Positions 50,301 to 56,400 of a stretch of 64,000 nucleotides of DNA are shown here, in pieces (the first letter of the stretch is position 1; every line of letters begins with the position of its first letter). This DNA is from Panulirus ornatus (lineage: Eukaryota > Arthropoda > Malacostraca > Decapoda > Palinuridae), in the NCBI RefSeq assembly GCF_036320965.1, contig NC_092271.1, positions 18,981,029 to 19,045,028 of the forward strand, read 5' to 3'. The notes beneath the pieces were generated by a model. The model did no database searches. It saw only the letters and a program-made list of their open reading frames with translations, and had not been told where the DNA came from. The translations under genes and the position numbers were made by a program.

Positions 50301-51356
50301 ATCGGTATTATTATCACTAACACCAATTTGTTATGTTTTACTAATCCTAATATGCAAAACAAGTTTCTTAAAGAAAATGACATAAATTTAGTTTAGAAAA
50401 TTTCATATGCACTGTGGGAGTGTGGGACAAATCTACAGCTTTATCACATTCTACTCGACTGACTGCAATAAACTATGTACATATAGCTAAATCAGATGTA
50501 GTACGAACATCTAGGTAAAATCGTTATGTCCAAATCAAATAAAACTATAGAATCTGAACAAGCACCAGGTGAATGATTCACTTTAGCTGTCCACTGGGCA
50601 GTGAATCTTGGAATGCCCCCAAACACAGTACAACAGAGTTCAAATATCACTTAAAGATGCCACGGCATCCCTCTTGTTCTAATCAACGGGCACAAAATTA
50701 TTCTCCATTCTGAGAGGTTACTAAGTGCTTTTATCCTAAAACAATTTCTCTCGGTGACCTGTCCACTCAGTGTCCCAAGAAAAACAGATATATCTCAGCT
50801 CCCCACTCGAATCCAATCACATAAAGTGTAAAGCAATCACTGAAGAATCTTATCAGTAAAGGACATTTCAGCAATAGCTTTAAACTGATACGTCAACGTG
50901 TTTAATGTAATACTACATCAGTAACCAACATTTTCTTTTATGCACAATTCCCAATACTATAACCGTTTCAAATAATCTAATAATAAATGATACTACAGGT
51001 CATGGCACACAACCATTACTGTATCCTCTAAACACTACACTACACTAGCTTTATTAAATCTTATGATAAGATGTTAGAGGGAAAGAACACATTTAAACTA
51101 TAATATCATCTTCAGTATCAAAAAAGATGCAGAAATTAAGCACATTCTTATTACATTACCAAGCTTATTATAAGTCACGCTAGTTTTTCCTTTACTCACA
51201 CAACTAAAGGCAACGAGTCAAACTCGGGTTCTTCAAGTTAGTTAAGCCCTACCTTGATAATGCTAGCCGATTGGTTTCGTCTTCATAGGCCATACATTGT
51301 ATCGCCTTTGGTTCAAAATCATAAAAGCGGATATTATGGATAGTGAATTCCCCCAT
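14718..51356 (-). CDS. UTP4 (cirhin): U3 snoRNP / SSU-processome WD-repeat protein, 13 coding exons
   Basis: The exons join in frame to 683 codons (2052 bp with stop); human UTP4 has 686 residues. All 12 introns begin GT and end AG on the minus strand, and every phase matches. The protein is a twin WD40 propeller of the t-UTP/UTP-A subcomplex. It acts in the nucleolus in early pre-18S rRNA processing and supports rDNA transcription. Family landmarks are the MGEF start, the LFSAGLNG and THDVRALA blocks, GWIAYIV, PVTAIGVHP, and the basic end LPPALKRKKYG. Introns total about 34.6 kb (306 bp to 5.5 kb) and hold most of the window's mobile elements. The gene is head-to-head with CHTF8, about 2.1 kb away. 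No in-frame stop or missing block was found, so it should be functional. The call is by protein similarity; the exon entries give exact boundaries. Confidence 0.93.
15411..16602. other. UTP4 intron 12, repeat-poor part
   Basis: AT-rich intron sequence next to exon 13. No repeat family or gene is recognised. Confidence 0.5.
16603..18272 (-). mobile_element. LINE-A copy in UTP4 intron 12
   Basis: 5'-truncated copy in the same sense as UTP4. The tail is at 16603-16660 ((TTA)n, then the reverse complement of the CTACCTCGCTAACGCGGGA core). The 3' UTR runs to about 17100, then the C-terminal domain, FADD region and RT follow up to about 18272, where the copy stops at CAGATTGGGG. Readable frames at 17494-17832 and 17833-18081 show FADDTALVA and FRQGCVMSPWLFNLFMDG. 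Decayed by small indels. Confidence 0.87.
18273..19287. other. UTP4 intron 12, nothing recognised
   Basis: Sequence between two LINE-A pieces. No supported feature. Confidence 0.4.
19288..19599 (+). mobile_element. LINE-A 3' UTR fragment
   Basis: About 310 bp of only the LINE-A 3' UTR and tail, ending CTACCTCGCTAACGCGGGA, GACAGCGACAAAG and an A-rich run. A severely 5'-truncated insertion, antisense to UTP4. Confidence 0.85.
20225..20347 (-). CDS. UTP4 coding exon 12
   Basis: Residues 413-453. Acceptor TTTCAG and donor CAG|GTGATT. Contains VRRVRGIS and a WD strand ending STDGIIQ, matching the human SNQGALHIVQ region. Ends in phase 0. Confidence 0.88.
20348..22197. other. UTP4 intron 11, mostly unrecognised
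   Basis: No gene. It holds a 37-bp tandem duplication at 21942-22015. The rest is AT-rich intron. Confidence 0.45.
21942..22015 (+). repeat. Tandem duplication, ~37-bp unit
   Basis: Two near-identical units (GTGGATA, then CTCTAATTCAATTCC, then TATAGTTGAGTA) at 21942-21977 and 21978-22015. Confidence 0.9.
22198..22332 (-). CDS. UTP4 coding exon 11
   Basis: Residues 368-412. Acceptor TTGCAG and donor AAG|GTGTGT. CAMSPQAGWIAYIVKGNLRI matches human CISPCGSWIAYSTVSRFFL. Ends in phase 0. Confidence 0.92.
22950..23140 (+). mobile_element. Diverged LINE-A 3' UTR fragment
   Basis: Plus-strand remnant with GGGAGCTGTGGTTTTGGTGCA, a CATGACAG block and TTTCCTGGCACTACCTTACTG. It faces the minus-strand copy at 23175. 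Confidence 0.6.
23175..24327 (-). mobile_element. LINE-A copy ending 12 nt from UTP4 exon 10 donor
   Basis: 5'-truncated, sense-oriented with UTP4. The tail is near 23175-23230, then 3' UTR, then the C-terminal domain. The copy's 5' end (GTTTGGTAAAGTGTG, just downstream of FADD in the element) lies at 24327, only 12 nt inside intron 10. Decayed frames at 23645-24317. Confidence 0.87.
24340..24471 (-). CDS. UTP4 coding exon 10
   Basis: Residues 324-367. Acceptor TTACAG and donor CAA|GTAATT. LLRYKEHLELWQLGS matches human LFQFAHHLELWRLGS. A LINE-A copy starts 12 nt past the donor. Ends in phase 0. Confidence 0.92.
24472..25169. other. UTP4 intron 9, exon 10 side
   Basis: No gene recognised. 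The frame 24748-25029 (minus) contains a block like RRKLKVHLNKHKVMSW and may be a very old LINE RT remnant; this is not certain. Confidence 0.35.
25170..26745 (+). mobile_element. LINE-A copy with 5' inversion (twin-priming structure)
   Basis: The 3' part (25616-26745, plus) runs from the RVNVNKSKV region to the A-rich tail. The part just upstream of it in the element (from the EESDW block to the KVCER block) lies inverted at about 25350-25614 (minus). The two breakpoints are almost adjacent in element coordinates. The left side also carries a (TA)n tract (25263-25335) and a diverged tail-like piece (25170-25260). Confidence 0.85.
25263..25335. repeat. (TA)n microsatellite
   Basis: About 36 TA dinucleotides at the left edge of the inverted LINE-A segment. 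Confidence 0.95.
26775..26895 (-). mobile_element. Short element S, truncated copy (minus)
   Basis: The reverse complement of the 3' half of S: ATTCACCATTTCCCGCGTTAG, the AGAACAGAGGACTGGGCC block, then TATCCTCACCTGGCCCCC. It stops at an A run. Confidence 0.75.
26896..27040 (-). mobile_element. LINE-A-like 3' UTR fragment beside UTP4 exon 9
   Basis: Resembles the (TATA/CACA)-rich part of the LINE-A 3' UTR on minus, then TTCCTGGCACCACCCTGCCC. Its edge is about 30 nt from the exon 9 donor. Confidence 0.5.
27071..27141 (-). CDS. UTP4 coding exon 9
   Basis: Residues 300-323. Acceptor CAACAG and donor TAT|GTGAGT. Short and weakly conserved (VDTILTMTSYPP, then IKFPPQL). It fits in phase with both neighbours and matches the human GTDTHLVFRPL to ITFPH region. 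Ends in phase 0. Confidence 0.87.
27548..27893. repeat. Polypurine (G/A) tract with tandem unit
   Basis: About 340 bp almost purely A and G on the plus strand, built of GGA/GAAA motifs. It ends in two copies of a ~36-bp unit (GAAGAAAAGGAGAAGGAG, then AAAGATAAGTTATGGTAT) near 27821-27893. The long Phe/Ser-rich minus-strand frame here is an artefact of the composition. Confidence 0.9.
28974..29242 (+). pseudogene. Short acidic frame, possible transposase remnant
   Basis: About 60 codons from the ATG at 28974, rich in Asp/Glu (HLDEDGEIIRSMLDDLDVV). A TGA interrupts it, and the same frame then continues for about 30 codons (EKYAKARTSE, then SEMEYLGPTKDE). Acidic leaders like this precede some cut-and-paste transposases, but no catalytic block was found. 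Confidence 0.2.
30312..30540 (+). mobile_element. Short element S, copy 3
   Basis: Complete: starts ATCCCTGGGGATAGGGG, has a short T run at about 30416, and ends CTACCTTGCTGATGCGGGAAATGGCGAAAAG followed by A10. This copy is not flanked by long (TA)n. Confidence 0.87.
30580..32660 (-). mobile_element. LINE-A copy ending 12 nt from UTP4 exon 8 donor
   Basis: About 2.1 kb, sense with UTP4. It has tail and 3' UTR (30580-31080), C-terminal domain, FADD region (~31765), motif B (~31900), motif A (~32090) and RT start (~32480). Its 5' end (AAGTAATGGTGATGTGAG) lies at 32660. Frames 31095-31544 and 31522-31788 are well preserved; the whole is broken by a few indels. Confidence 0.9.
32673..32822 (-). 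CDS. UTP4 coding exon 8
   Basis: Residues 250-300. Acceptor TGACAG and donor GGG|GTAAGT. HTHDVRALALTKDEALFSGG matches human HTHDVRTVAHSPTALISGG. A LINE-A copy starts only 12 nt past this donor. Ends in phase 1. Confidence 0.93.
33129..33247 (-). CDS. UTP4 coding exon 7
   Basis: Residues 210-250. Acceptor TTACAG and donor GCTG|GTAAGT. Contains GAICFWNAKLGT, a WD strand ending in FW, then HKADVLCLVV. Ends in phase 1. Confidence 0.92.
33490..34250 (+). mobile_element. Degenerate Jockey-like LINE remnant
   Basis: Plus-strand remnant in UTP4 intron 6. Frame 33451-33639 has TPFNLFLHDLPSP followed by SNPDDFTI, resembling RT motif B and a mutated YADD catalytic block. Further on come a LQSLHNRA-like block (~34000) and a Pro/Ser-rich C-terminus (34102-34296). 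Many stops. Confidence 0.5.
34262..34640 (-). mobile_element. Diverged LINE-A fragment, internally deleted
   Basis: Minus-strand. A tail-like edge (TTTCCCACATTACTGAGGTAG), then 3' UTR with CCATGGTTTACACCAG. At about 34490 it jumps to a piece around FADD (SSADDTAFPK in the frame 34445-34633). The C-terminal domain is missing. Confidence 0.6.
34763..34863 (-). CDS. UTP4 coding exon 6
   Basis: Residues 177-210. Acceptor ATGCAG and donor CCAG|GTTGGT. IIVWCVGILDDMTVISGDS matches human IVWGVAFLSDGTIISVDS. Ends in phase 2. Confidence 0.92.
34864..36755. other. UTP4 intron 5, exon 6 side
   Basis: No gene. A 27-bp tandem duplication lies at 35541-35593. A T-run-containing duplication lies near 35698-35760. 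Confidence 0.45.
35541..35593 (+). repeat. Tandem duplication, 27-bp unit
   Basis: GTGCCTTTATGTCTTTAAG plus TTGATAAA occurs twice in a row (35541-35567 and 35568-35593), essentially identical. Confidence 0.95.
36760..37890 (-). mobile_element. Degenerate Jockey/CR1-like LINE remnant, second copy
   Basis: Minus-strand. VICFDFQKAFDKVSLTVV (RT motif A) is readable near 37885-37830. An FRWLENMLTG-like block follows (~37790). A C-terminal block with FLWMDDLPVRVVESSTIDTF lies near 36900-36840. It is probably the same family as 11070-12560. Confidence 0.65.
37976..39110 (+). mobile_element. Diverged LINE-A copy (tail pieces and C-terminal domain)
   Basis: Plus-strand. First come 3' UTR-like pieces (37976-38355) with a tandem duplication, then at 38365 the C-terminal domain (ILGAMKNVWKERTLSWIAK, MGMFEGIVVPIMLYGCEAW). 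The 3' UTR follows to about 39110. Diverged, with frameshifts. Confidence 0.75.
38034..38312 (+). repeat. Tandem duplication, ~140-bp unit
   Basis: Two units beginning AAGGCGAGCAAGTATGAATA (38034 and 38176) and ending near GTGAGTGGATG, each rich in TATG/TGTA. Confidence 0.85.
39150..39645 (-). mobile_element. Ty3/Gypsy LTR-retrotransposon RNase H fragment
   Basis: The minus-strand frame 39406-39591 reads LAVDASDLGAGAVLLQED, the hallmark start of Gypsy RNase H, followed by CPVSFGKK. Further 3', broken by stops, is a QRLTR, ALFL, KYNLEV block. Only this fragment remains; no LTR was identified. Confidence 0.72.
39720..39814 (-). CDS. UTP4 coding exon 5
   Basis: Residues 145-176. Acceptor TTTTAG and donor CGG|GTAAGA. 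GRILNICWHCSGDYIVTGS matches the human RILSLSWHPSG region. Ends in phase 0. Confidence 0.92.
39815..43376. other. UTP4 intron 4, no recognised gene
   Basis: AT-rich. It contains a ~31-bp tandem repeat at 40598-40660 and a ~57-bp imperfect tandem duplication at about 42495-42600. The minus-strand frame 41206-41556 has fairly protein-like composition but was not recognised. Confidence 0.4.
43377..43461 (-). CDS. UTP4 coding exon 4
   Basis: Residues 117-145. Acceptor TTTCAG and donor AAG|GTAAGT. AGTEEGYVCIFQV matches the human GCEDGSVKLFQI region. Ends in phase 1. Confidence 0.9.
43517..44070 (+). repeat. Dispersed repeat R, copy B
   Basis: Matches 13570-14170 along its length in the same orientation (CTATCTATATCTCTGACACC, CCCTCAAGGGAGTGGC, ATTTTGCCAAAAGGCA, GAGTTATGAAGAATGAGCTG). 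It lies in UTP4 intron 3. Confidence 0.65.
44071..44610 (-). mobile_element. LINE-A fragment (region upstream of RT and RT start)
   Basis: Minus-strand. Frame 44264-44605 carries the linker and RT start (a WSEYFEGLFNV block, then KREEVLKFLWKMKCGKAA). Frame 44064-44270 carries HGEVPEDWHNICIMPLYKGK. More diverged than the other copies. Confidence 0.75.
44640..44770 (+). mobile_element. LINE-A tail with long A run and (TA)n
   Basis: About 65 bp of LINE-A 3' end (CTGTTTCCTTGCGCTACCTC, ACAAACGCGGGAGACAGCGA, CAAAG), then about 30 A (44704-44733) and (TA)n to about 44770. Confidence 0.85.
44771..44950. mobile_element. Penelope-like element terminal fragment
   Basis: Begins directly after (TA)n with ATTCCTATGAGTCCACGG and includes a hammerhead-like motif on minus (44811-44854). 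Penelope-like elements are known to carry minimal hammerhead motifs in their terminal repeats, and the CATCATCAGGGGAGACA region is of that type. No reverse transcriptase of this family was seen; only the terminal piece is present. Confidence 0.5.
44811..44854 (-). ncRNA. Minimal hammerhead-ribozyme-like motif
   Basis: Read on minus: UCCC (stem I), the CUGAUGA box (44848-44842), U plus GUG, loop and CAC (stem II), GAAA (44826-44823), GUGCAC as a very short self-complementary stem III (44822-44817), UU as cleavage site, then GGGA closing stem I (44814-44811). All conserved core boxes are present. Departures: one extra U between CUGAUGA and stem II, and a stem III too short to close well alone. 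This is the pattern of dimer-active hammerheads in Penelope-like elements. Confidence 0.55.
45156..45334 (-). CDS. UTP4 coding exon 3
   Basis: Residues 57-116. Acceptor CCTTCAG and donor GCA|GTGAGT. Contains IEALQW and GRLFSAGLNGFLLEHDL, a strongly conserved UTP4 block, then GGPTWCLALS. Ends in phase 0. Confidence 0.93.
45971..46035 (-). CDS. UTP4 coding exon 2
   Basis: Residues 35-57. Acceptor TTTCAG before 46035 and donor CATG|GTAAGA. Contains DGSIEIWN, a WD-repeat strand matching human DGTVEIYN. Ends in phase 1. Confidence 0.9.
46036..46969. other. UTP4 intron 1, exon 2 side
   Basis: No supported feature. AT-rich, with only chance frames. Confidence 0.4.
46970..47033. repeat. (AT)n microsatellite
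   Basis: About 32 TA dinucleotides, directly followed by a T run and S on minus. Confidence 0.95.
47036..47268 (-). mobile_element. Short element S, copy (minus)
   Basis: A complete copy on minus: T run, ATTCGCCATTTCCCGTGTTAACG, the AGAACAGAGGACTGGGCC block, a poly-A (~47155-47164), and the end TATCCCCAGGGATA. (TA)n lies on both sides. Confidence 0.88.
47269..47303. repeat. (TA)n inside a LINE-A ATAT site
   Basis: TA tract joining S to LINE-A exactly at the ATAT of the LINE-A AGATATCTGG sequence. Confidence 0.9.
47304..47965 (-). mobile_element. LINE-A fragment with internal deletion
   Basis: Minus-strand. 47304-47516 covers the region from FADD to the FRY block. At 47517 it is joined to the RT start region (47518-47965, ending at CGGAAGATG), skipping motif B and about 270 bp. 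Frames 47204-47542 and 47499-47972. Confidence 0.85.
47966..49204 (-). mobile_element. LINE-A copy, RT open from KLYGR to C-terminus
   Basis: Minus-strand, well preserved. The frame 47957-49429 is open through the RT (CGFRSGRGC, motif A, motif [12 protein letters not shown]) and the C-terminal domain (KWFGHMERMSEER, GRPNWRWKDG). The real element sequence starts at 49204. The first ~75 residues of the frame beyond that are antisense of a LINE-A tail and flank, not protein. 5'-truncated, so no endonuclease. Confidence 0.9.
49205..49325 (+). mobile_element. LINE-A 3' tail in opposite orientation
   Basis: TGTATGTATATACATGTATA through TTGCGCTACCTTGCTGATGC and GGGAGACAGCGACAAAG to an A-rich end. 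It abuts the minus-strand copy at 49204, so the pair may be one insertion with its 5' part inverted. Confidence 0.8.
49326..51252. other. UTP4 intron 1, exon 1 side
   Basis: No repeat or gene recognised. AT-rich intron with short chance frames (49749-49961, 49861-50085). Confidence 0.45.
51253..51356 (-). CDS. UTP4 coding exon 1
   Basis: Residues 1-35 (the last codon is split). ATG at 51356-51354 in the context GAG-ATG-GGG. The protein starts MGEFTIHNIRFYDFEPKAIQ, close to human UTP4. Donor AAG|GTAGGG at 51252. Ends in phase 2. Confidence 0.93.
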
Positions 51357-53430
51357 CTCGGAAAGCTACATTAAAGTTTTTCACTTGTGGGCTGCGATGT
51401 TTACATGTGCATTCTACCAGATAAAGACTTATTTAAGACTTAAATCTCTAGGTATCTCACTGTTTAATTTTCTAATATCTGAGTTACCTGCGACATCTGG
51501 CGGTGATAAAATGAAATAATACTAACATAGAAAACGTACTAAAATAGCGATATTTTTGGGGTAGCTTAACCAAATTTATTTAGGCCTCTTGAGAGAAGCT
51601 CAATATAATGATTTCCGGATGAGATCTGCGTGGATGATACATTTTGAATATTCTTCTACATATTTATAGAACAGCATTTGGTAAATTTGAAGCTACAAAC
51701 ATCAAACTTTCCCCGTGACATCACTTAGAAGCTTCCCCCGTGCCTGCATTTTCCAATCTTCGTTCGTTGCATATTGAGTGCTTCTTTTTCCTTCACCAGG
51801 CTGAAGGAGAGTGTGGTGGCTGGGAGCCCGTCAGAGGTATTCATGTGCATGTACGTTTGCAATCTTGAAAAACAAATATTCTTCAGAATCTTTCCCTCTG
51901 GCCAGCTACGACATTTAAGGAGTGGTTAGTGTTGACGATCTTGTCCGTCTCAAAAAGGCAATAGAGACCAACACAGCCTTGAAATTTATCTGTGAACGGA
52001 ACGGAACTGCAACGCCCATGGTCCTTTCTTAGATGTTCTCCGAATACACTTTTTTGTTTTTTTTGCCAATAAAGAGCCTACTGGTCTTAGATGCTCCCTT
52101 AATATCTTAACGAAAGTCCTCAGAGATATGAGTGGCGTCATGAAAATCTTTCTACGAAATTATGCAATACCTTCCAGCTGAAACTTATTTCACGACGAAA
52201 CCCCACGGCTAAAACAGACCTTCGTCAATAACGTATTCTCCAACACAGTGCAGACATGGAGACTGGGTGTAATGGACGAAGGTGCTTACTTCGTGTCTTC
52301 CTGGACGCCAATAACACTTGCAGCACGACAGGCAGCTCCAGAGGTGCAACACCCAAGGTCTTTTATCATAACCAGATGTACTTAGTATAAAACAGACGTA
52401 AAAAATACTCCATAATACCAACGACATGGGGAGCACATATCCTAACGATTCAACGATGGCTTGAAATATCCCTCATGAACGGGAAGACCAGAAATTTCAA
52501 GGCCAACAACCTCAATATATACTATTCGCCATTTCCCGCGATAGCGAGGTAGCGTTAAGAACAGAGGACTGGGCCTTTGAGGGAATATCCTCACCTGGCC
52601 CCCTACTCTGTTCCTTTCTATTTGCTAAGAATTCTTCTCTGTCTACAAAAGCATATTAATTTGTTTCATCGATCTAATTTCCTTAAATATCAGCTTCTTA
52701 ATGTTATCACATGTCACACATTTATTTTCATCTAAAAATGGTCATCGGACTCACGATAAACTCACTTCTGGACTACAATTGTATTCAATTTGAAGAGAAT
52801 TTGACCAATACTGAGGAGTGAATTACACATTCAAATAAGTTGTCAAAACCCCTGAGGTTGACTTGAAGTGTGTTGAATTTATTGGCAATGGGCAATGAAT
52901 GATCTTGAACATTAGACCAGAAATCACCATATATACGGTAATATCAAAGTGATTTCTTGTATATGTTAACTGTTGACATTCACTGATGAGATAACAATGA
53001 AAACCTCTAAATGTAATTAGAATAAGAGAGTGAAGAATAAACAATCTTCCTGAAATAACAGGTAATTCTATTTTTACGAAACTAAAATCCTGTTTTGGAG
53101 CAACAAAATGATAGCGAACTATGTCTTTCTTATGACATGAAAGGAACATCATAGAATAAGGATAGAAGTGTTGAAAAAGCACATTTGATCATTTTGGTTT
53201 GTATAGATATGTACATATAATAAAAAAAAAGGTATGATTCTTAACTAAGATTTCCTATAACGGTTGAATCTAAATTGTTTTTTTTTTTTCTATTGAGGTT
53301 CACCTTATCCACCATAAATCCGAGAAACCCGAAGAACAAAAATAAATCCGGATTTTATTCTCGAACGAAAAAGTTTTGTTGTGATCTTCAAAGTTTGTTT
53401 ACGGCATTAGGATACTAGGGAGCTTTGAAA
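51357..53430. promoter_or_regulatory. Presumed bidirectional promoter region between UTP4 and CHTF8
   Basis: 2.07 kb between the two start codons, which face away from each other. No TATA box was assigned. A truncated S element lies inside (52514-52615). The region nearest UTP4 (51.4-51.8 kb) carries no recognised repeat. Promoter function is inferred from the gene layout only. Confidence 0.45.
52514..52615 (-). mobile_element. Short element S, truncated copy (minus)
   Basis: TATTCGCCATTTCCCGCGAT, the AGCGAGGTAGCG core, the GAGGACTGGGCCTTTGAGGG block, then TCACCTGGCCCCCT. The 5' half of S is missing. It lies between the divergent UTP4 and CHTF8 starts. Confidence 0.85.
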
Positions 53431-53450
53431 ATGCAGATTCCAGTCAAAAT
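53431..53450 (+). CDS. CHTF8 coding exon 1
   Basis: Only 20 coding bases: ATG and five further codons plus two bases of the next (MQIPVK, then part of Ile). Donor AAAAT|GTAAAC at 53451. The start is chosen because the short N-terminus before the GEW block fits the family and the phase matches exon 2. Confidence 0.75.
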
Positions 53451-56400
53451 GTAAACATGGTGTCTACAATACATTGAATTTGAACTGATTTTGATATTAA
53501 ATGATGCATGTGAATCCTATGAAGTGTGTTGTACTGGAAAAGTTGAAAGAGGTTTTCCCTCACCTGAGGGAGGATACAGAGGCGGAAGATGCTTGTTAGG
53601 GCGCGGATATAAAATGTGCACCAAGTGGGAACTCTTCCAGAAATATGTGGCTCTGTTGGATTAAGATAAAGTTGCAGTTTAGACGTTCAACGGAAATTAT
53701 ATGAATTTAAGTGAAATGCATATTGATGTGCCTCTTATACTTTAGTGGAATTGACAGACTCAAGGGAGCATAATTCTTACCACTAATTAAAGCTGGATCG
53801 TATGATGATTAGGGAAATTGAAGGGGTACAAGTAAGGGAAACGCTAAAGAATATGAACTCATGAAAACCTTAGTTTTAGTTTAATTTAGCTCCATGATAA
53901 AATTGGCAGTGGGTAATGGCTACTGCATAGTTTAGGTGCATTATACATAGTACTATTTATGGGAATGAAAGTAGCAGTGGGTAATAGCCACTGCATAGTT
54001 TAGGTGCATCACACACAGCAGTATTTGTGGGAATAGAGTACTTTAAGTGAAATATATCGACACCGTTGTTTATGAGACATTCACTGAGTAGTTTCTCTTG
54101 GCTCACTACAGTAGAGTAATATTATGTCACATCCTGCTTACCACAAACTTATTCTTCCTTGCTGGAAATGTTTGTTTGTAGCTTCAGTTGGTGAATGCCT
54201 GTTAACATATACCCATGGCTAATGCAGCCTTTCTTTACAGGAAGCTGTGCATATTAATGCAACATTTGATTTTATTAGTTTAACTCTTGCCAGATTTTAC
54301 CCACCATTGTTTTGCACATTGGTGGTAATTGAGGATTTTATAGTCAACCTTGCCAGGCTGAAGTGCTGCTTAGCTTTCGGGTTGATAAATCAGTACTGCA
54401 ACCATGATTACTGTCCTATGTTTGGATGACCTTAATGATAAGCTTTATGTCTCATCATAAATGTATGCCCATCACCATGAAAATTGTAAAAAGACCATTT
54501 TATAATTATAAGTGATTATACTTTACAATCATTTGTAATTATACTCTTGAATGTCATATGCTTTCTCAGATTTGAGTATGTTGTTATTAATCTAGTTGGT
54601 ATTTTAAGAAAAGGTCGTCATGTTTCGTATATTAAATAGATAATGATGGATTTTTTGTTTTTTTTTGCCTTTTTTCAGTGCTGGTAAAGATGATCTTGGG
54701 GAGTGGATGATGATGGAGCTGCAGGGAGACTTAGAGTCACGAACTCAGGGAGAGATGTGCAACAAATTTATCGGAGACCTTCACTTTACTAAACAAGTAT
54801 GAAACAGTTTCAGTTTCATTGGTTAGTGAGATATTTATACAATTTGGTACTCAGCTAAAAGCTAGTACACTTTCTTGAGAAGCTATGCAAGTTAGTGCCA
54901 GGAAACATATGGGGAAAGGCCACATCCACTCACATCCATTCACTATCTGTCATGTGTAATGTACTGAAACCACAACTACCTCTCCACATCCAGGCCCCAC
55001 AGAACTTTCCATGGTTTACCCTATATGTTTCACATGCCCTGGTTCAGTCTATTACAAGCACATTGACTCCAGTATATCACATCATTCCAATTCACTCTAT
55101 TCTGTGAATGCCTTTCTCCCTCCTGCATGTCCAGGGTCATGTCGCTCAGAATCTTTTTCGTTCTTTCCACCTCCAGTTTGGTCTCCTGCTTCTCCTTGTT
55201 CCTTCCACTTCTGGTGCATAAATCCTCTTTGTTAGCTTTTCCTCACTCATATTCTCCATATGTCCAAACCATTGCAACATTCCCTCTTCTGCTTTCCGAA
55301 TCACACTTTTTTATACTACCACACATCTTTCATACCCTTTAATTACTTACCACATACCACATATTGTTCTCAAACATTTCATTTCTAACACATTTATCTT
55401 CCTTTGCCCAACCATATCTATAACCCCTGCCTTGCAACTGTATAATATTGTTGAAACTACTAATCCCTCAACCACACTCATTTTTGCTCTTGTAGATAAT
55501 GTTCTCTTTTTCCACTCTTCTTTATTACTTCCATGGTTTCATTTGCTGCTAATTCCACTCCCAGATATCTAAAACATTTCACTTCCTCCAGTTTTTCTTC
55601 ATTCAGACTCACATCCCAACTAACTTGTTTCTCAACCCTGCTCAACCTAATAACCTTGCTTTTATTCACATTTACTTTCAACTTTTTTCATCCCAACTAA
55701 CTTATCTCTCAACTCTGCTTAACCTAATAACCTTGCTTTTATTCACATTTACTTTCAACTTTCTCCTTTCAGATACTCTTTTAAAATTACTTTGGCTTCC
55801 ATTATTTCATTTGCTCTATCAGCTTAAGATAACAAGGGAAGACAAGAAGGTATTGCTTCTTGCTATCTCTTGAACGTGGTTACTACACTCAACTTTTGTG
55901 ATTTATACAGGCAAGGTTAAGAGTTAAACATCTTTGGTGACATAGCACATGCTTTACTCTTGGGAAAACTTCTTATAGTAACTTTTTATTGATAAAATAC
56001 AGTCATAGCACCTTCCACACCCTTATCAAATGCTTTTCCCAGATCTAGAAATGGTAACATTTTAGTTTTTCTCAAAGCATTTTCCAGTCAAATTCTCCAA
56101 AGCAAACACCTGGTCCTCGCATCCTCTTTTCTTACATCCTTGCAGTCAGGTGTTCTGAGCAAGCTACAACCTCTCAATCCACTCTCTCCCATAAACCTTA
56201 ACAGATGTACTAAAGAAACAGATATGCGTGTAATTTGGGTATTTACTTTCTCCATTTCCTCTCTGTAAAATCACTGTACATGCATTCTGCCACCATTCAG
56301 GCATTTTACCTTGGGCTATAAAAACATTAAAAATTTGAGTAATAACCTTTAGTGGTAACACCTCCTTTCTTGAAAAACTCATCTGCAATTCTGTCCACTA

